DNA from: Allium sativum
Taxonomy: Eukaryota > Streptophyta > Magnoliopsida > Asparagales > Amaryllidaceae
Direction of reading: 5' to 3'
Length of the DNA: 64,000 nt
NCBI GenBank assembly: GCA_030737875.1
Contig: CM060922.1
Location: 324,837,956 to 324,901,955 of the forward strand
Part shown: positions 33,352 through 46,190 of the stretch, one piece after another
Numbering within the stretch: position 1 is the first letter of the stretch
Layout: the number at the start of each line of letters is the position of its first letter
The notes under the pieces: generated by a model
Told to the model about the DNA's origin: nothing
The model's database searches: none
Seen by the model: only the letters and a program-made list of their open reading frames with translations
Translations under genes and position numbers: made by a program

Positions 33352-36300
33352 AGTAACATCCCGATATTTTTGACCGCTCAAATCGACAATGATCCTCAAT
33401 GTCGACATGAACAAATCAAAAATAAGGATAGTTATTGGGATTTATATAAGAAAAAAAGAAGAGAAGAAGAAGAACAAATACAGAATCTCGCAGCGGAAGG
33501 ACTAAATATAATAAATAAATAAATAACAGTTTATAAAGCTGTTAAAAACATAAATTTTATTTCATTTACAACAATTATCAGAGTAAATTAACATACAACA
33601 TACCGATGCATTTGCAGCGGAATAATAATTATAGTACGTTTGTTGAATTCCATCTTCATCTTGTATCTTTAAAGTAAGAAATCTTCGCTAACTGCAACTC
33701 GGTCTGACCCGAGCGTATTGCATAAAAAGAAACACAACAAACACTCGGATCAGAACTAAATCATTCTCATATTAGTTAAATCAAATTTCATGTAATAATA
33801 TGAATGCAATAACTTAAGAGATGTTACGGGAATTTCCATCTCCTAAGGATCCGTCAAACTAATACTATATAATATAATACGCTATTATAATAATGTCTAT
33901 GGTTAAATATAACATAATAAAATAATGTAAGCGGGATTACCATTATTACCCTTACACCGTTTATACCGTTGCCGTACAGTTTGCATATAACACACCGGTA
34001 CGTCGGCGGATAGAGATGCGCCGTGATACGACAACGTTAAATCAAAATCGTAGGGGGCTCGATCAGGATAAATATGACAAGGCATCGAGGCAATACCCAT
34101 CAGTAGTGATTCTACCGGATTGCTGACCCAGGCCGGTGGTAACGCATAGCCGCAACTACCGCCCACCCCAAACATACCCCAAAATCAAATCAAAGGCGCC
34201 AATCAATCACAAAGTATATATATGGTATCGAAGAAGTATGCCTGCTCAGAGTAGCTAACTCAATTAACCTGGGTATGGCTCCTGTTTTAGTCATTTTAAT
34301 TATGACCCGAAGGTCAAGGTTATCCATCATCGTTCTCTTTCGTCCAATCCAGTAATCGCCTCCAAATCTATCCAACACCATTTCTGGAACTCCACCGCAT
34401 ACACAGTTGTTAAAGTGGTTTTCGGTATTGGCAGAGAGTATGACAATATCCGATCCCGGTCTCTTTAACAACCAAACGTTTACATTTTTCACACCGGTCA
34501 GTTCTTTTACATTTCAAAGGGGGTTCGTACTTCATATCAAAAATATCTTATTTTCTAAAATCATTTCAATAGTCAAAATATAATGTTTCATAATGAAATC
34601 CCCTTTAAAAACCAAACTTAAATCTTGGACAATTCCAACTTTTAAAATAGTTAGAATATTAAGATAGTAAAAATATATATGAAATAGTTTAGATATATAA
34701 TTTGAAATAGTTGAAAAATAAATAGTTTGTAATTAAAATAGAATTATCAAATTTAGTAAAATCTATAGTTAAAATATTAGAATAATTTATAAAATAAATA
34801 GTTAATTATAAAATGATTTATTTAAAATAATTATAAAATAAAATAGTAATAAAGTAAAATAGTTTATACAAAAAATATAATTATTATTAAAATAGTTTAT
34901 AAAGAATGGTTTTGAAATACTATAGTTGGAATTAGAATCGTTCTCTAACATTTTCAATTAAACTTGAAGTCATATTTCAATCTTCAATTCAATCAACTCA
35001 AATTTTTATAATTCCATCGATTAAACTTCCAATTTACATTCATTTCACTTTGATCAGATTAATTCAAATAGTTACGTTCCAAATTAGATTCTCATTTTCA
35101 ATGATTTCAATTTATGTCAAATATCGAGTTCACAATTCATATGTAATTCAAATCAATGTTGATTTATAATAAAATTCAAAGGTGGGTGAAACTATTCAAT
35201 TTCAATAAATTCGATTTATATTATATTTCACTATTTATTTAGCTTCAGTTATAATACAAATTTATTTCCTTTTCTTATATATATATATTTCAAAATTCGA
35301 GGTTCAAGTTCAAAGGAAATAAATTATAAAACATCGCTTATATGGTCTTTAAAACAATATTTCAAAATTCATGGTTAAAACAAATTTTATTTAACCAACC
35401 GGTGTCCGTATATAATTTTCTATCCTATGGCCAAGTAATACTTAAATTTTTAATTTTAGTATTTGGGAAAGGATATATATCATTTCAATCCAAATTAGGG
35501 TCAAAGGTATTTATCATTTCAACCTACGTTCTTAATTCATTTTAATGATTAACCCCGGGTTTATTCGATGCCCGTAACATCTAGGGTAATGATTGGGATT
35601 AATCGGCACAACAACGGTCATATACAAATAAATATGAATAACAGGCAAATTTACATAATTAACATCAATATGTCAACATATCAAATTCAAGCCATTCGTC
35701 ACATCAATACATACAAACAGTTCAATATCACATAAATGTACAAATTATCAGGTGTCAGGTTTTAAATAGTAATTAAATGTCAAATTTTTAACTTAACTAA
35801 AAACATAAATTTAACAGTCAAAATTAACTACACTATCAATGCAAATAAACATAATATGCAAAATTAAACTGTCAAACATCAATCCAAACAATCATATCAT
35901 GACATAATATTATTTTAACTAATATTAGAATACTTTAGTTAAGCGTGAGTGGGTTAAATCACTCACCTTGGTTCTATATGCGATTGAAATCCAATTTTTA
36001 GCCCAAAAATTTTCAGTCTTAGAATCAATCCAAACCAACGCCATCTCGAAGAGCTCGTTGATACGATTCAAATGCAACAAACCGCGTGTCATTCTGAAGT
36101 CGTATGCAAAAGTTATATAAGTTCTAGCGATTAGAGTTTTAAATAAAATAAAATAAAATAACGAAAAATGGACTAAAATATGAGAAGCTTGCCATGTCAG
36201 CACCTTCTTCCCTGTTCACCCATCTACTCCTGTACAATACACTCACAAGAAAAATTAAACCCACCAATATACATAACTTCTCTCCTCAATCTCTTTCTTG

Positions 36301-38014
36301 TTTCTCAACGAAAACTCGAATGGATAGATCCAACAAATTTTTCTTCACGCACACTTCCTCTCCATCACAATAACTTCAAGCTCGCTCCACCCATAAAATT
36401 GCATCAACCAGCTTCCTCACGCATGCACCACGTAGGTTGCGACAATTTTTGTCGTGAAATCCACCCAAATTTGCACACAAGATGCTATTCCATGTCACAA
36501 ACTCGAATACGATGTTCAACTCATGCATCGATCCCTATATAAATCAAGAATCTCAATCCTAGCTTCTTATCCTTCACTTTAGCAGTTGTCGACACCACTC
36601 AAATTCCATCACACCTCTAAATTTAGGTATGAGATCGAAGATAATTAAGATACGAGTACGCTAGAATAAAACAAGAATTTTTTTTGTGCAGTATTTTAGG
36701 AGATCTAATGTTTTCTCATAGGATATATAAGAGGAGCAACCATTGACATTTTCTGAAAGAAATACAGGGTGCGGCTATTTGTTTCATTTGTTGTCATATG
36801 AGAAAATAATGAAATATAAGAAATCAATAAACATAAGATGATTATTTCCTAAATTTAATTCTTTCTATATTTTGGATTTGCAATATTTTCTTTGTCCATC
36901 ATTAATTACATGTTACCTAAAATATGCCATTTCAATAACACCGAAACCATTGGATATAATTAAATTTCTAATGAATGCTTATACTATGATTCGATAAAAC
37001 CATAAAATGTCATATGGACATAAGTAGCATTTATTCACACATGCATATACTATTTATTTCAATTTCTATATATTCATTTTTTTTATTTTATTTTTAAAGT
37101 TCATTAATTTTATTTATATCCAAATGGAACCTTAAATACTTTATATTAAGCTTCGAAATTTGATTGTTCAGTAACCGTTATTTTGAAAATTACGCTTTTA
37201 ACCAATCAGTTTGACACATACGATTTCCATCCCTGATTAATGGAATTCAAGTTACGTTGACAGTGATTATTATATCTACAACAAATAGTGAGAGTAATTT
37301 TGATCAACAAATTCTTCTTTGCTATTATTGTAATTGAATCCAAACTAAATGTTCATTCCATTTATAACCATTATTTAATTCCATCAATTTACATACATTA
37401 AAACCTTAAATTCAATTATTATTTACCAATTTCTATTGAACATTAATTCTATTAAATTAATTAACATTCCTTTTTATTCAACTTTCATAAGTAGCAAATT
37501 TTATCGTTTTGATTACTCAAAAAGTCACCATAGTTTAAAACGAATTCACATATAAAATTCAAAGTTAATTATTACAAAAATCTATACGCATTTTAATTTC
37601 CGTTTATTCACCTTTTAAATTAAATTCAAAAATTTATAAACTATATTCAAATCAATACAAATAAATTAATATAACTTATAAATCAACTATCGTTAATTGT
37701 TAATTCAATTTTTCATTATTTATAATTCAAGTTTTATTTCAATTATTAATCACACCAATCAATTTCATTAAATACATTAATATTAATTCCCACTTTCAAC
37801 CTTTATCGAAATAAATAAATCCTAAATTTATTTGCGATCAATGCAAGTTATTATCACAATAATAGGTTGAATTTCATTATTTTAAATAATTCAATTATGT
37901 TTTCAACATAGAATTTCACAATTTAAATCATTAAATATTATTTAAAATCAATATAATATCAAAAACATATTAAATTAAATAATAAAATTTATCGCAAAAT
38001 TTTGGGATGTTACA
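33352..38014 (-). mobile_element. Right LTR (5' LTR in element orientation)
   Basis: It matches the left LTR along its length. The first base at 33352 is A instead of T, so the TG end is mutated (AGTAACATCCC). A 4 bp AAAT-unit insertion and single-base indels also distinguish the pair. Confidence 0.85.
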
Positions 38015-38044
38015 TGGCCCTTGAATAATGGGTCAATAACAATC

Positions 38045-38061
38045 CACGCGCGGAGCGCGTG
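38045..38061. repeat. GC-rich hairpin
   Basis: CACGCGC-GGA-GCGCGTG is a perfect 7 bp stem in otherwise AT-rich DNA, 26 bases from the LARD-like insertion. It resembles Helitron terminal hairpins, but no CTRR follows on either strand. Confidence 0.5.
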
Positions 38062-39118
38062 ATGATGCGCTTGTTGTGATAAATTGGTTTTACATTTGGA
38101 GATTTGGCGGAAACTATAAATTTACATGCATTCCATTCAATTCAGATTTAGTGTATCAGATACATGAATACAACTAACATTTTTGTATAAGAAATAAGGA
38201 GCGAAATAAGCATTTATATAGCATATGTACCTTATATGCGAAATAGAACAATAAGAATTCTATTTATATATTATGAGTTATAAACAACCTAAAGATCACC
38301 ACATAACCCAAATTCAAGGAACGTTCACTTCATATCCAACAGTAATACACAAGCATGCTCATAAGAATATACCAAAACTACAGTTATGTACCGGTCCTTC
38401 TACAAAGTATTACATACCAGCATTATTCCTAGGACATTCAGTTTGACATATACATGGACGCTGAAATTTTAAAGTGGCATTCATAACAAAATTAATATAA
38501 CCGTGCATCTTAAGAAAACAGGTACTCAAATTTATTTCTTACGGTCTAGACAATAGAGTTATGCATCCAACCTATCTTTAACATACCAAAAATAATTCAA
38601 TTTCCACATTTGGCTTTAAATATACTGAAAACTATAAGCCATTCTTACAGCATGTATCATGTACCTAAAAAGCCTTATCATATATCATGTGCATATATGA
38701 TCAAATCTTGCAATCACTAGCAGGGGTTTGTCATACACATGCTGCACATAACTTTGGTCTGCTGTATTTGACATACAGTAGCATAATATATACTTGCAAA
38801 GGGACAAAACATTGTCCTAGTTCATAATTTGTAAAACTACAGGCAGCGCTAACTTCGCCCAACAACCAATAATGTAACTGTGAGAAAATAGGCTGCTGGC
38901 ATAAAACTGAAAAAGAAAAAAAAAAAGAGCACAAGACAATGACAATATCATGGTACCTTTTAAACCTGAATTCTTATTAGTTACCGAGAAATCATTGCCA
39001 CAGTTTGTGTTGAAATTCAAATTGCAAGCATTTATTTTTAGTTTTTGCTACGGAAAGAAAAAAGACAAATAGTGAAAGAAAAAAACTTGTGTGCACCGCA
39101 TATTAGTTGTTTGAGTTT

Positions 39119-39651
39119 TCAGTAACAATCTTTTGGCTGATCCAACTTCATATCAGGAACGCTATCTTAAAAAGTTTTAGGAGAAAATTCAAAACAAAAT
39201 GACAAAATATCATGGTCTGATTTCGTTTAAAAGCCCATAATTGTTTATCTATCTGTCTAATGCAATATCAAGGTAAACTTAATGTATATTTTCTCCAACC
39301 ATTATTTCATTGCTTGATCAAAACTATAATGAAGTTAATACAGTAGTCCGAAAACAAAACTGTATGAGCTTTAAAAAAGATTCTATATCTGAAATACTTA
39401 CTTGTTAAAGGCATCATATTTCTTGAATATGAAAAAAGATAGGGTTTGAACTTACATAAAAGGCGGAACAGATTCCAGCAGGTACAAAAACCTTTCACTG
39501 CAACTGTTATCTGAAAGATCTGGATTTTCCCAACTGGCTTGGATATGTTCTCTGCAGTTGAAAAAGTTACGTGGTGGTCGGTCCCCTGCTACTCCATATC
39601 CCTTCTGCTACGAATGAAGAGGTGTTGTGCGTCCATACAACTGCAAAAGGC
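39119..39651 (-). pseudogene. Two-exon gene fragment, unrecognised protein
   Basis: On the minus strand, exon 39651-39456 follows TTTCTGTAG and ends at a GTAAGT donor. Exon 39161-39119 follows TTAAGATAG and ends in TGA. The phases agree: the first ends with two bases of a codon and the second supplies one. The product contains YGRTTPLHS, an in-frame TAG, then GYGVAGDRPPRNFFNCREHI and, further on, CSERFLYLLESVPPF. It finishes in VPDMKLDQPKDCY. Upstream is a 5'-UTR-like CTAGGGTTTCATC stretch. The internal TAG suggests a pseudogene, unless the start lies after it. No family was recognised. Confidence 0.4.
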
Positions 39652-42106
39652 CTACAGAAATCTTAGTTTTGATTTTGATGCGCTAAGCCGCTGATGAAAC
39701 CCTAGGCAAGGTGGATTAAGAAGGCGGCTATGATTTACCTGGGTCGAAGCGAATTAAAAGCCCAAAGGTAACTAACCGTGACAAGAACGGCCCCCTTAAC
39801 AAAAGTGTGGGAATTGGAAACTAACGAAAGCGAGAGAATTGAAAACTATCTAAATAAAAAACACTTCACCTAATTATAATTTAGCGAATATTAGGGTTAG
39901 TTACCTAAAATGTAACATTATGTAACACAGATCCTTATGCAAGTTATGGGTGCAAAATTAAGTATTGTACTAATTAAAAAAATATAGCGTTTTACATTAT
40001 ATTGCGTAATGACCAGTTTTTATATCTAAGAAGCTCATTATAATCCTTGCATGTAAGTGCCTCCGCCTCATTTTCGAAAGCATTAATTGTAGATGGCACA
40101 CACAGTGTGCATGTAGTGTGTATATATGGCATATTGTTATGTATTTAAATTCATATGCATATGCATATACGCCTCAGTAAATATAAGTTTATGCATAAAA
40201 AAATTAATTTAACTACACATGTATATACATGTAAATAAATAGATTAACAAAAGTTATCTGAAATTATATATATAGCATGCAATATAGTAGTTGATATTAA
40301 GTGGAGATATTAAAATTAGGTAGTAGCCAATCTTCTATTACATATTGCTTACCAAAAGTACAACAGGAACTGTATACTATTTTCCATTCCTCTTATTACT
40401 ACAGCTGTAGGTCAGTAAGATTGGCAAGTAGAAACCAACATGTAACTCAAGTGTTACCCTGCAATAATCGAAAGAAGATAAAGTTTAATATGGGAAGACC
40501 AAGCAGTAAAATGCACATAAAAAAGAAATCTTCTGCTGTAAAAGCAGTAAAGTAGAAATGAAAATACTACAACCTTGAAATTATCACTGGGCTTATGGTG
40601 AAGAAGTCATGTATTTTACTTATACACACGGCAACACTTGATTGAGAAAAGTTGGAATTAATAAATGGTAAACCCTCATTTATGAATAACCAGAGTGGGT
40701 GAAAAGGTAATCTTAAATATTATGGTCTTATCAGGTAAAAATGGTTCAGAAAAAACAGCATCCAAATGCTTCCTATCCGTAATCATGAACAAACCATGCA
40801 TATGCCGTTAACTCGTATACATACACGTCATCCATTTATCAGTTAATTTTAACTGATGGCATAACACTCGCTTGTTTATCATAGGTACAATTTTCGATGG
40901 TTTACTTGCATTATTGTATGATGTGATGAGAATGAAAATACATAAACATGGAGAAAAATGTGTAATCAAACTGGGTATGGAATCAAAATTATCAAATATC
41001 AAATATTTTTATCAAAACTTATGGAATCACATATAGAATGTTATAATAAAAAAAGTAAAGGAAGAGAAATAAAATAATAATTAAAACATGCAATTCTAGT
41101 TGTAATGTTTGAATTGATAGCTCATAGTTATGTAAACGCACTTTTTTTTTTAAATTAAACTAAATATAGCATTAATTGAGTATTTCTGAAATATGTATAT
41201 AGTATACTAAATTAAAATTTCAACATATGGCATATGTAAAAGAGTTTTAATACAAATACTTGAAGATATAATTGCCTAAATTGCATTTAAAAATATTTAA
41301 GTGGACAACATTTTGACATCATTTCTTTTTACCAGCTGACAAATGCAATAATTAACGGAGAAAAAACATGATTAACTCAAACATAAAAAGGGCCATCAGG
41401 TAGGCCACAAACAAAACACAAAATTAGGACAGAATAGATGAAGATCTTTGGATCATACTCGTAGTGGAGTTTAAATTCAAAGAAGGATTTACTGATTGAC
41501 ATATGTTAATTCACCTCCTGTGTTATCTTTTTGTATTCAAATAGGTCTTCCATGAAAAAATGTAGATACCTAATCTATTGAGATAAAAATTAAGAACGGG
41601 AAAAAAAAAATCTATCACTTACAAAACCTCATCCGAGCTCGTAGCTTAAAAGCAGTAAAAAGAGTCCTAACAGGATTGTAATAAAAGCAAAAATAATGAT
41701 GCAAAAAAGATCAAATTTATTATAAACATGAAATTTTAGTATATTGCAGGCCCTGTCACCATGACTGATCACTGCAATTTAGACAGTAACAGTCCCATAC
41801 TCAGCAGCTGTCAAATTACCAAGGTCACCAGCGTGGCATGAATCCATAACAGTTCAGAGTCGATGAGGCAAAGACAGACCGCATATAATATGATTCACAC
41901 ACAAATAAATTTACAGCATAATTAATTATCATACTGAATTAGTGCTAACCCAAGAAGAAGACAGACCCTTTGCAAATTGCAATTTTGAATCTTTGATGAT
42001 GGATCGTCGCCTGGCAGTGGCACCAACGCCTACAGACTCTGCCTTTCACGCTCTGCCTTCACAGCTTCACGCGATTTGGATCGCCGATTCGCCGGAGGCC
42101 CAGAAC

Positions 42107-42200
42107 AGCTTTCGCAATTTGTGATTCGCGATTTGCAATTTCGTCGATTCGCTGCTGATTTTTTGATTCGCGATTTGTGATTCGCGAATTGCGAATGGTG
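42107..42200. repeat. Short repeats of GATTCGCGATTT
   Basis: Several near-copies of GATTCGCGATTTG and its reverse complement occur within about 90 bases of a GC-richer island that looks like a gene 5' region. No reliable coding frame. Confidence 0.4.
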
Positions 42201-42527
42201 CCCTGATTTTTTCATGCCCTAAGCCGCCGCTTCTCCCGCTTGTGGGAAGGGACGAGCCTGAGCAGACGATGGTTGTTGCCGATTTCAAGATTTGAAGGGA
42301 ATCGCAAAAATGGAGAGGGACTAGGAGAAAGATTTGTTATCAGAATGGGGAAAGTTGGAATGGGGAAGTAGATGCGAACAACGTGGGAACGTGGGCTGCT
42401 TTGTTTTAATTTAATTTAATTTTAGTAAATGCGGATAAGAAATGATAAAGCAGGAGTTAGAATTCAGAGATCGCTGCTTTCTGTAAGGTCGCCTAAGCGA
42501 AGTTGGAATTGCGCTTTTATGTTTAAG

Positions 42528-42528
<1 letters not shown>

Positions 42529-42614
<86 letters not shown>
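42529..42614. repeat. Compound microsatellite (TA)16(TG)27
   Basis: Pure TA repeats at 42529-42560 run directly into pure TG repeats at 42561-42614. Confidence 0.95.
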
Positions 42615-42615
<1 letters not shown>

Positions 42616-42742
42616 AAAATCTAAAAAGATACAAAATTTTGACACAAGTGATTTGAATCATTGGATCACCCCGTGAATTACACATCTCCATATAAAAACA
42701 AAAAGACCCAACAGTTGAGACTTTGTGTCTCTCTCTGTCTAT

Positions 42743-42766
42743 TATATATATATAGAGAGAGAGAGA
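42743..42766. repeat. Short TA and GA microsatellite
   Basis: A TA run followed directly by a GA run. Confidence 0.85.
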
Positions 42767-43188
42767 ATCAATTTGATCACTGTTTTCATTTCACAATCTT
42801 GTTTTCATTTCACAGTTGCATTGCACCCTCTGTGCATTTCAATTTTATGCACTTTGCACTACAATACACTTTCTTGGTTCAAAAAAAAAACAACTGTTAC
42901 TACCATCTCGATTATGTGCAATTTTCATACACTGCTGTTGTTCTTTCTCGTAATGTGCATTTTCTTTGTTTAATACACTGCTTTTCGACTACTCCATCAC
43001 ACATAGCTTCACAAATTTACACATTTACACAAATTTACACATTCACACATCACACACTGCTGTTCTGTTCTTTCTGTTGGTTTACAAATTTACACAAGAT
43101 CATCTTCTTCTTTTTCAGACACACAGCTTCACTACAATCCACACTTCATCCAACAGTCCCTCACATAACTCAAACAAATCTTCCCTTA

Positions 43189-43489
43189 GGCTCTGTTTGT
43201 TTAATATGCTGAATTCTGAAGTCTGATTGCTGAACTCTGAAGTCTGATTGCTGATTGCTTAATGCTGAGTTCTGAATAATCAAATACTTGTTTGTTTTCA
43301 TTCAGCATTCAGAACAAAAAACAATATTCAGAATTCAGAACAAAGAATAAGCACAAAAAATGTTCTGAATAATTTTGTCTAAACGAATAGCTTTATTCAG
43401 AACAAACACAAAAAACAAACAAGCTATAAAGTTCTGACTTATAAATCAGAACTTACATTCAGAACTTTTTACAAAAAACAAACGAACCC
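43189..43489. mobile_element. Tourist-like (PIF/Harbinger) MITE
   Basis: 301 bp, from GGCTCTGTTTGTTT to the inverted AAACAAACGAACCC. It is flanked by TTA (43186-43188) and TCA (43490-43492), a possible mutated 3 bp duplication. The interior repeats the word ATTCAGAAC and its complement. No coding. Confidence 0.6.
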
Positions 43490-43492
43490 TCA

Positions 43493-44184
43493 GTCTTCGC
43501 CCACTTCTATTCCACTTCAACTGTCATGGCAAACAGACTGCCTTTTGAAAACAAAAACAGCTCCACCTAACAACATTCCTCCACTTTCACATTCCAGACC
43601 ACCCTATACATACATTCCATCACGTCATCCTTAACACAATACCAAAAGCCAAACCAACTTCAACACCACTTCTTCACCCTCACCAAACTCAGTAACCACC
43701 ACTTCTCATACATCACAACCCTCAACCCTGTGCACATACATCCATTATTGCCTGAACTGAAATAACCTCACACTGCCATTCCTTCAACAGTTCAGTCGAA
43801 ACCATACTACATCTCAGAACTCCACCACAAATTCGCAACCACCAGCACTCGTACACTGACCTCCACCGCAATTCAACCCCCAATTTCCGAGCTTCCGAAA
43901 CCCGAAATCCATCAATCGAATTCTCCCCAGTCGAATTCCAGAACCCACTGCAACCAAAATCAAAACTTCAAACAGTGATCGATTGTAAATCGGGCATCGA
44001 ACAAAGAATTCGCGATTTTCTTTTTCTTTTCTTTTTTGTGTTTGAAACCATCCGCGATTTTTGATTTAATCAGAAAAAGGAAAAAAAGGGGGTCGGTTAT
44101 TTATCTTGCAAAGCGGGTATGTAATGGGCGGGTGACATTTGGTTAATAGGCTTTCATTTAATCCAAGTTTACAAGTCTTATTAG

Positions 44185-44187
<3 letters not shown>
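43493..44187. other. C-rich, G-poor stretch then AT-rich DNA
   Basis: From about 43500 to 43965 the plus strand is rich in A and C and poor in G with no convincing frame. The rest contains a T-rich tract. Confidence 0.4.

Positions 44188-44236
<49 letters not shown>
44188..44236. repeat. Poly-T run (49 bases)
   Basis: Uninterrupted T. Further homopolymer runs in the region are A 44537-44560, C 45106-45123, A 46157-46189, A 49285-49321, T 49863-49886 and A 51048-51069. Confidence 0.9.
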
Positions 44237-44238
<2 letters not shown>

Positions 44239-45105
44239 CTTTCCATCCTTTAAAAAAAAAAATCTGACTTTTGTTTTGGTTTAGTGCATATTTGGTTTCT
44301 TTAGTTTTGATCATATCCTTTTTTCTTTTTGGGCTATATTCTTGTCAAATTTTCAGGTTGCACAAGGAAGGAATTGCTTGCTTAATTGCCACGCACCGCT
44401 TTGCTTGCTTGCTTGCGCTTAGAAATAAAAAATTTGCCGTTTAAATAAAAATTGCTAAAAAAAACTACACGCTCAGGTATTGGATTCTAACTCTGTTTTC
44501 GCTTTCTTTGCATTGTTGTTTGCTTGCATTTGCACCAAAAAAAAAAAAAAAAAAAAAAAATTAATCATTCGTAGTTGCATTATTAATTCACGTTTAATTT
44601 CTGTTTTACATTCATCTCCTTTTGTTTTTATTTTCTAAGGACATCATTATATTTTGACAAATTGGTTTATTTCCAACGATTTATTTCTCGGTGTCTAGAC
44701 TACGACAGAGTAATAACTGTTTATAAATATTACGGTGATTCGTATTATAGCAGTTGTTTCTCTGAAGGTACTTAAACCTTCGCTTGCATTGCTAGGGTGA
44801 TTCCTGGTGCACCGATAACTTATGTCCATTAACTGGCTGAGAAATATTTTGTTGAAATTAATCTAACCATCATTATATAATTTTAGAAAATTTGTAAATA
44901 TTTAGTTTGAATTCATATAGTTGCATTAGGTTCATGCATACATAAAAAAACAAAAAAATAAAATCCAAAAGAAAAATATATTTTCCATTTGAATAACTTC
45001 TTTTTATTTTTATTTAAGCATTTTGGTTAAAAAAACATTTAAAAATCCAAAAAAAAAAGTTTGCTCTTTTGTGAATATATATAGATATATACACACCTCC
45101 CCCTT

Positions 45106-45123
45106 CCCCCCCCCCCCCCCCCC
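45106..45123. repeat. Poly-C run (18 bases)
   Basis: Uninterrupted C, unusual in this AT-rich setting. It is followed by an imperfect hairpin (45134-45150). Confidence 0.9.
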
Positions 45124-45210
45124 AGTACGTATGCATGTGCTTTGCACGTGAGCATAAAAACATGGATAATAATGGCTGACTTGTTCTCAAAATCCATCTT
45201 AATACATTTC

Positions 45211-45487
45211 CTATTGCCCAGTGATAAAATTCATTAAAGTTGCTTCTAAAGCAGCTTGGCCTATGATGATTTCTGATGTAAAGAAACGAAATTTGTTATA
45301 ACTTGTGCAAACTGAATAAGTAAATTACTGTTATTATTCTAGTTCTATACCATTACACAGAATACGTAGTTTCGAAAAAATGCACTATATTGTGGAACTA
45401 ATATGTTTTGACAGTAGTCCATGCTCCAAGGATCACCTCGTATAGCCTCATCCCCTAAGATGACATCAAATGGAAATATTAGTACAA
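45211..45487 (-). pseudogene. Two phase-compatible exons of an unrecognised protein
   Basis: On the minus strand, exon 45487-45437 follows CATATTGCAG and encodes VLIFPFDVILGDEAIR plus one base. It ends at a GTGATC donor. Exon 45272-45211 follows TTTACATCAG, supplies two bases and encodes IIIGQAALEATLMNFITGQ before a TAG stop. The intron is 164 bases. Composition and phase agreement argue for true coding origin. The exon preceding these was not identified. It may belong with the fragments at 47.0-49.0 kb on the same strand, but the phases could not be joined directly. No family was recognised. Confidence 0.45.
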
Positions 45488-46155
45488 CTGCAATATGAAT
45501 AGTTAGAAAACAACCCGGCTGCATTCTTATATGCTTGCTTGCTTGAGGAGTACAGTAAGCTACTTTGTTTCAAAAGTGGAGCTGCACCTTTCTAAAGCAA
45601 GCCGTTGTTTCATAAGCCAAGGGATCCAATATCTATATTAATGTCCTCTTTGCTTACACACAAGGAATGGATAACATATAAATTTGAACGTGAAATATAC
45701 ATTAATTGGATATCCATTTTTCAGTTTTGTTAATACTTACATCTGTAACCATACACGCATCATGTTACTCACAGGATAAAATCTTTTTTAAACAACATGT
45801 TGTCAAGTACTTAAAAGTAAATAATTTCTGGTTAAGAATATAAAATCTAGATCTATACTACAAAATACTGGATAATCCATATATGAAATGAAGAAAAGTT
45901 CACTTGTTAAATGCCTAACTTATTTCAACAGTAAGCTCTTAACTGTAAATGTGCTTGTCTTTTCGATAACTGTTACATATTCAGTTGTCTTTCAATTGCT
46001 TCAAACACAACTAATATGATGCGTTAGGAAATTAATTTTTTACTTATCCAATGAAATTTAAAATAATTGGAAAAACAAATTTTCATTTTTTGGTAAGTAG
46101 AATATATACAGTGGATGATAGTCATAACCTTAGCTAACAGAGAAAACTAAAATAA

Positions 46156-46156
<1 letters not shown>

Positions 46157-46189
<33 letters not shown>
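46157..46189. repeat. Poly-A run (33 bases)
   Basis: Uninterrupted A. No SINE or LINE body was recognised upstream. Confidence 0.9.

Positions 46190-46190
<1 letters not shown>

Larger units (their letters stand above)
26904..38014 (-). mobile_element. Non-coding LTR retrotransposon (LARD-like), minus strand
   Basis: The 11.1 kb element is bounded by perfect target duplications TGGCC (26899-26903 and 38015-38019). Its LTRs are 4655 and 4663 bp and the internal region only 1793 bp. Orientation is minus: the purine tract (reverse complement at 31559-31571) abuts the left LTR and the Met-tRNA primer site (reverse complement at 33338-33349) abuts the right LTR. Ends TGTAACATCCC...GGGATGTTACA and the tract AAGTGGGGGAGAA are close to those of the chromoviruses here, which suggests a shared mobilising machinery. 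No Gag or Pol similarity was seen in any frame, so it depends on other elements. Confidence 0.85.
38020..42528. other. Background DNA with gene-like fragments
   Basis: AT-rich DNA. It contains a GC-rich hairpin (38045-38061), a two-exon minus-strand fragment (39119-39651) and a more GC-rich island at about 42000-42300 with repeated GATTCGCGATTT words. The rest shows nothing recognisable. Confidence 0.4.

Noticed and set aside
33903..34492. Two minus-strand frames in the right LTR of the non-coding element
   Set aside because: The left LTR copy breaks them with indels, and there is no domain similarity.
41942..42288. Arg/Ser-rich frames on both strands of the GC-rich island
   Set aside because: Built on repeated GATTCGCGATTT words; no domain or clear splice structure, so listed only as repeats.
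42429..42691. Open frames across the TA/TG microsatellite
   Set aside because: Pure dinucleotide repeats are open in several frames; the encoded Ile-Tyr, Cys-Val and Thr-His runs are artefacts.
42661..43226. 183-codon plus-strand frame
   Set aside because: Low-complexity sequence rich in Phe, His, Thr and Ser, overlapping other open frames and running into a MITE.
45121..45150. Hairpin CATGTGC-TTT-GCACGTG with CTGG on the minus strand as a Helitron end
   Set aside because: CTGG overlaps a poly-C run and is not followed by T; the stem contains a mismatch-type pair.
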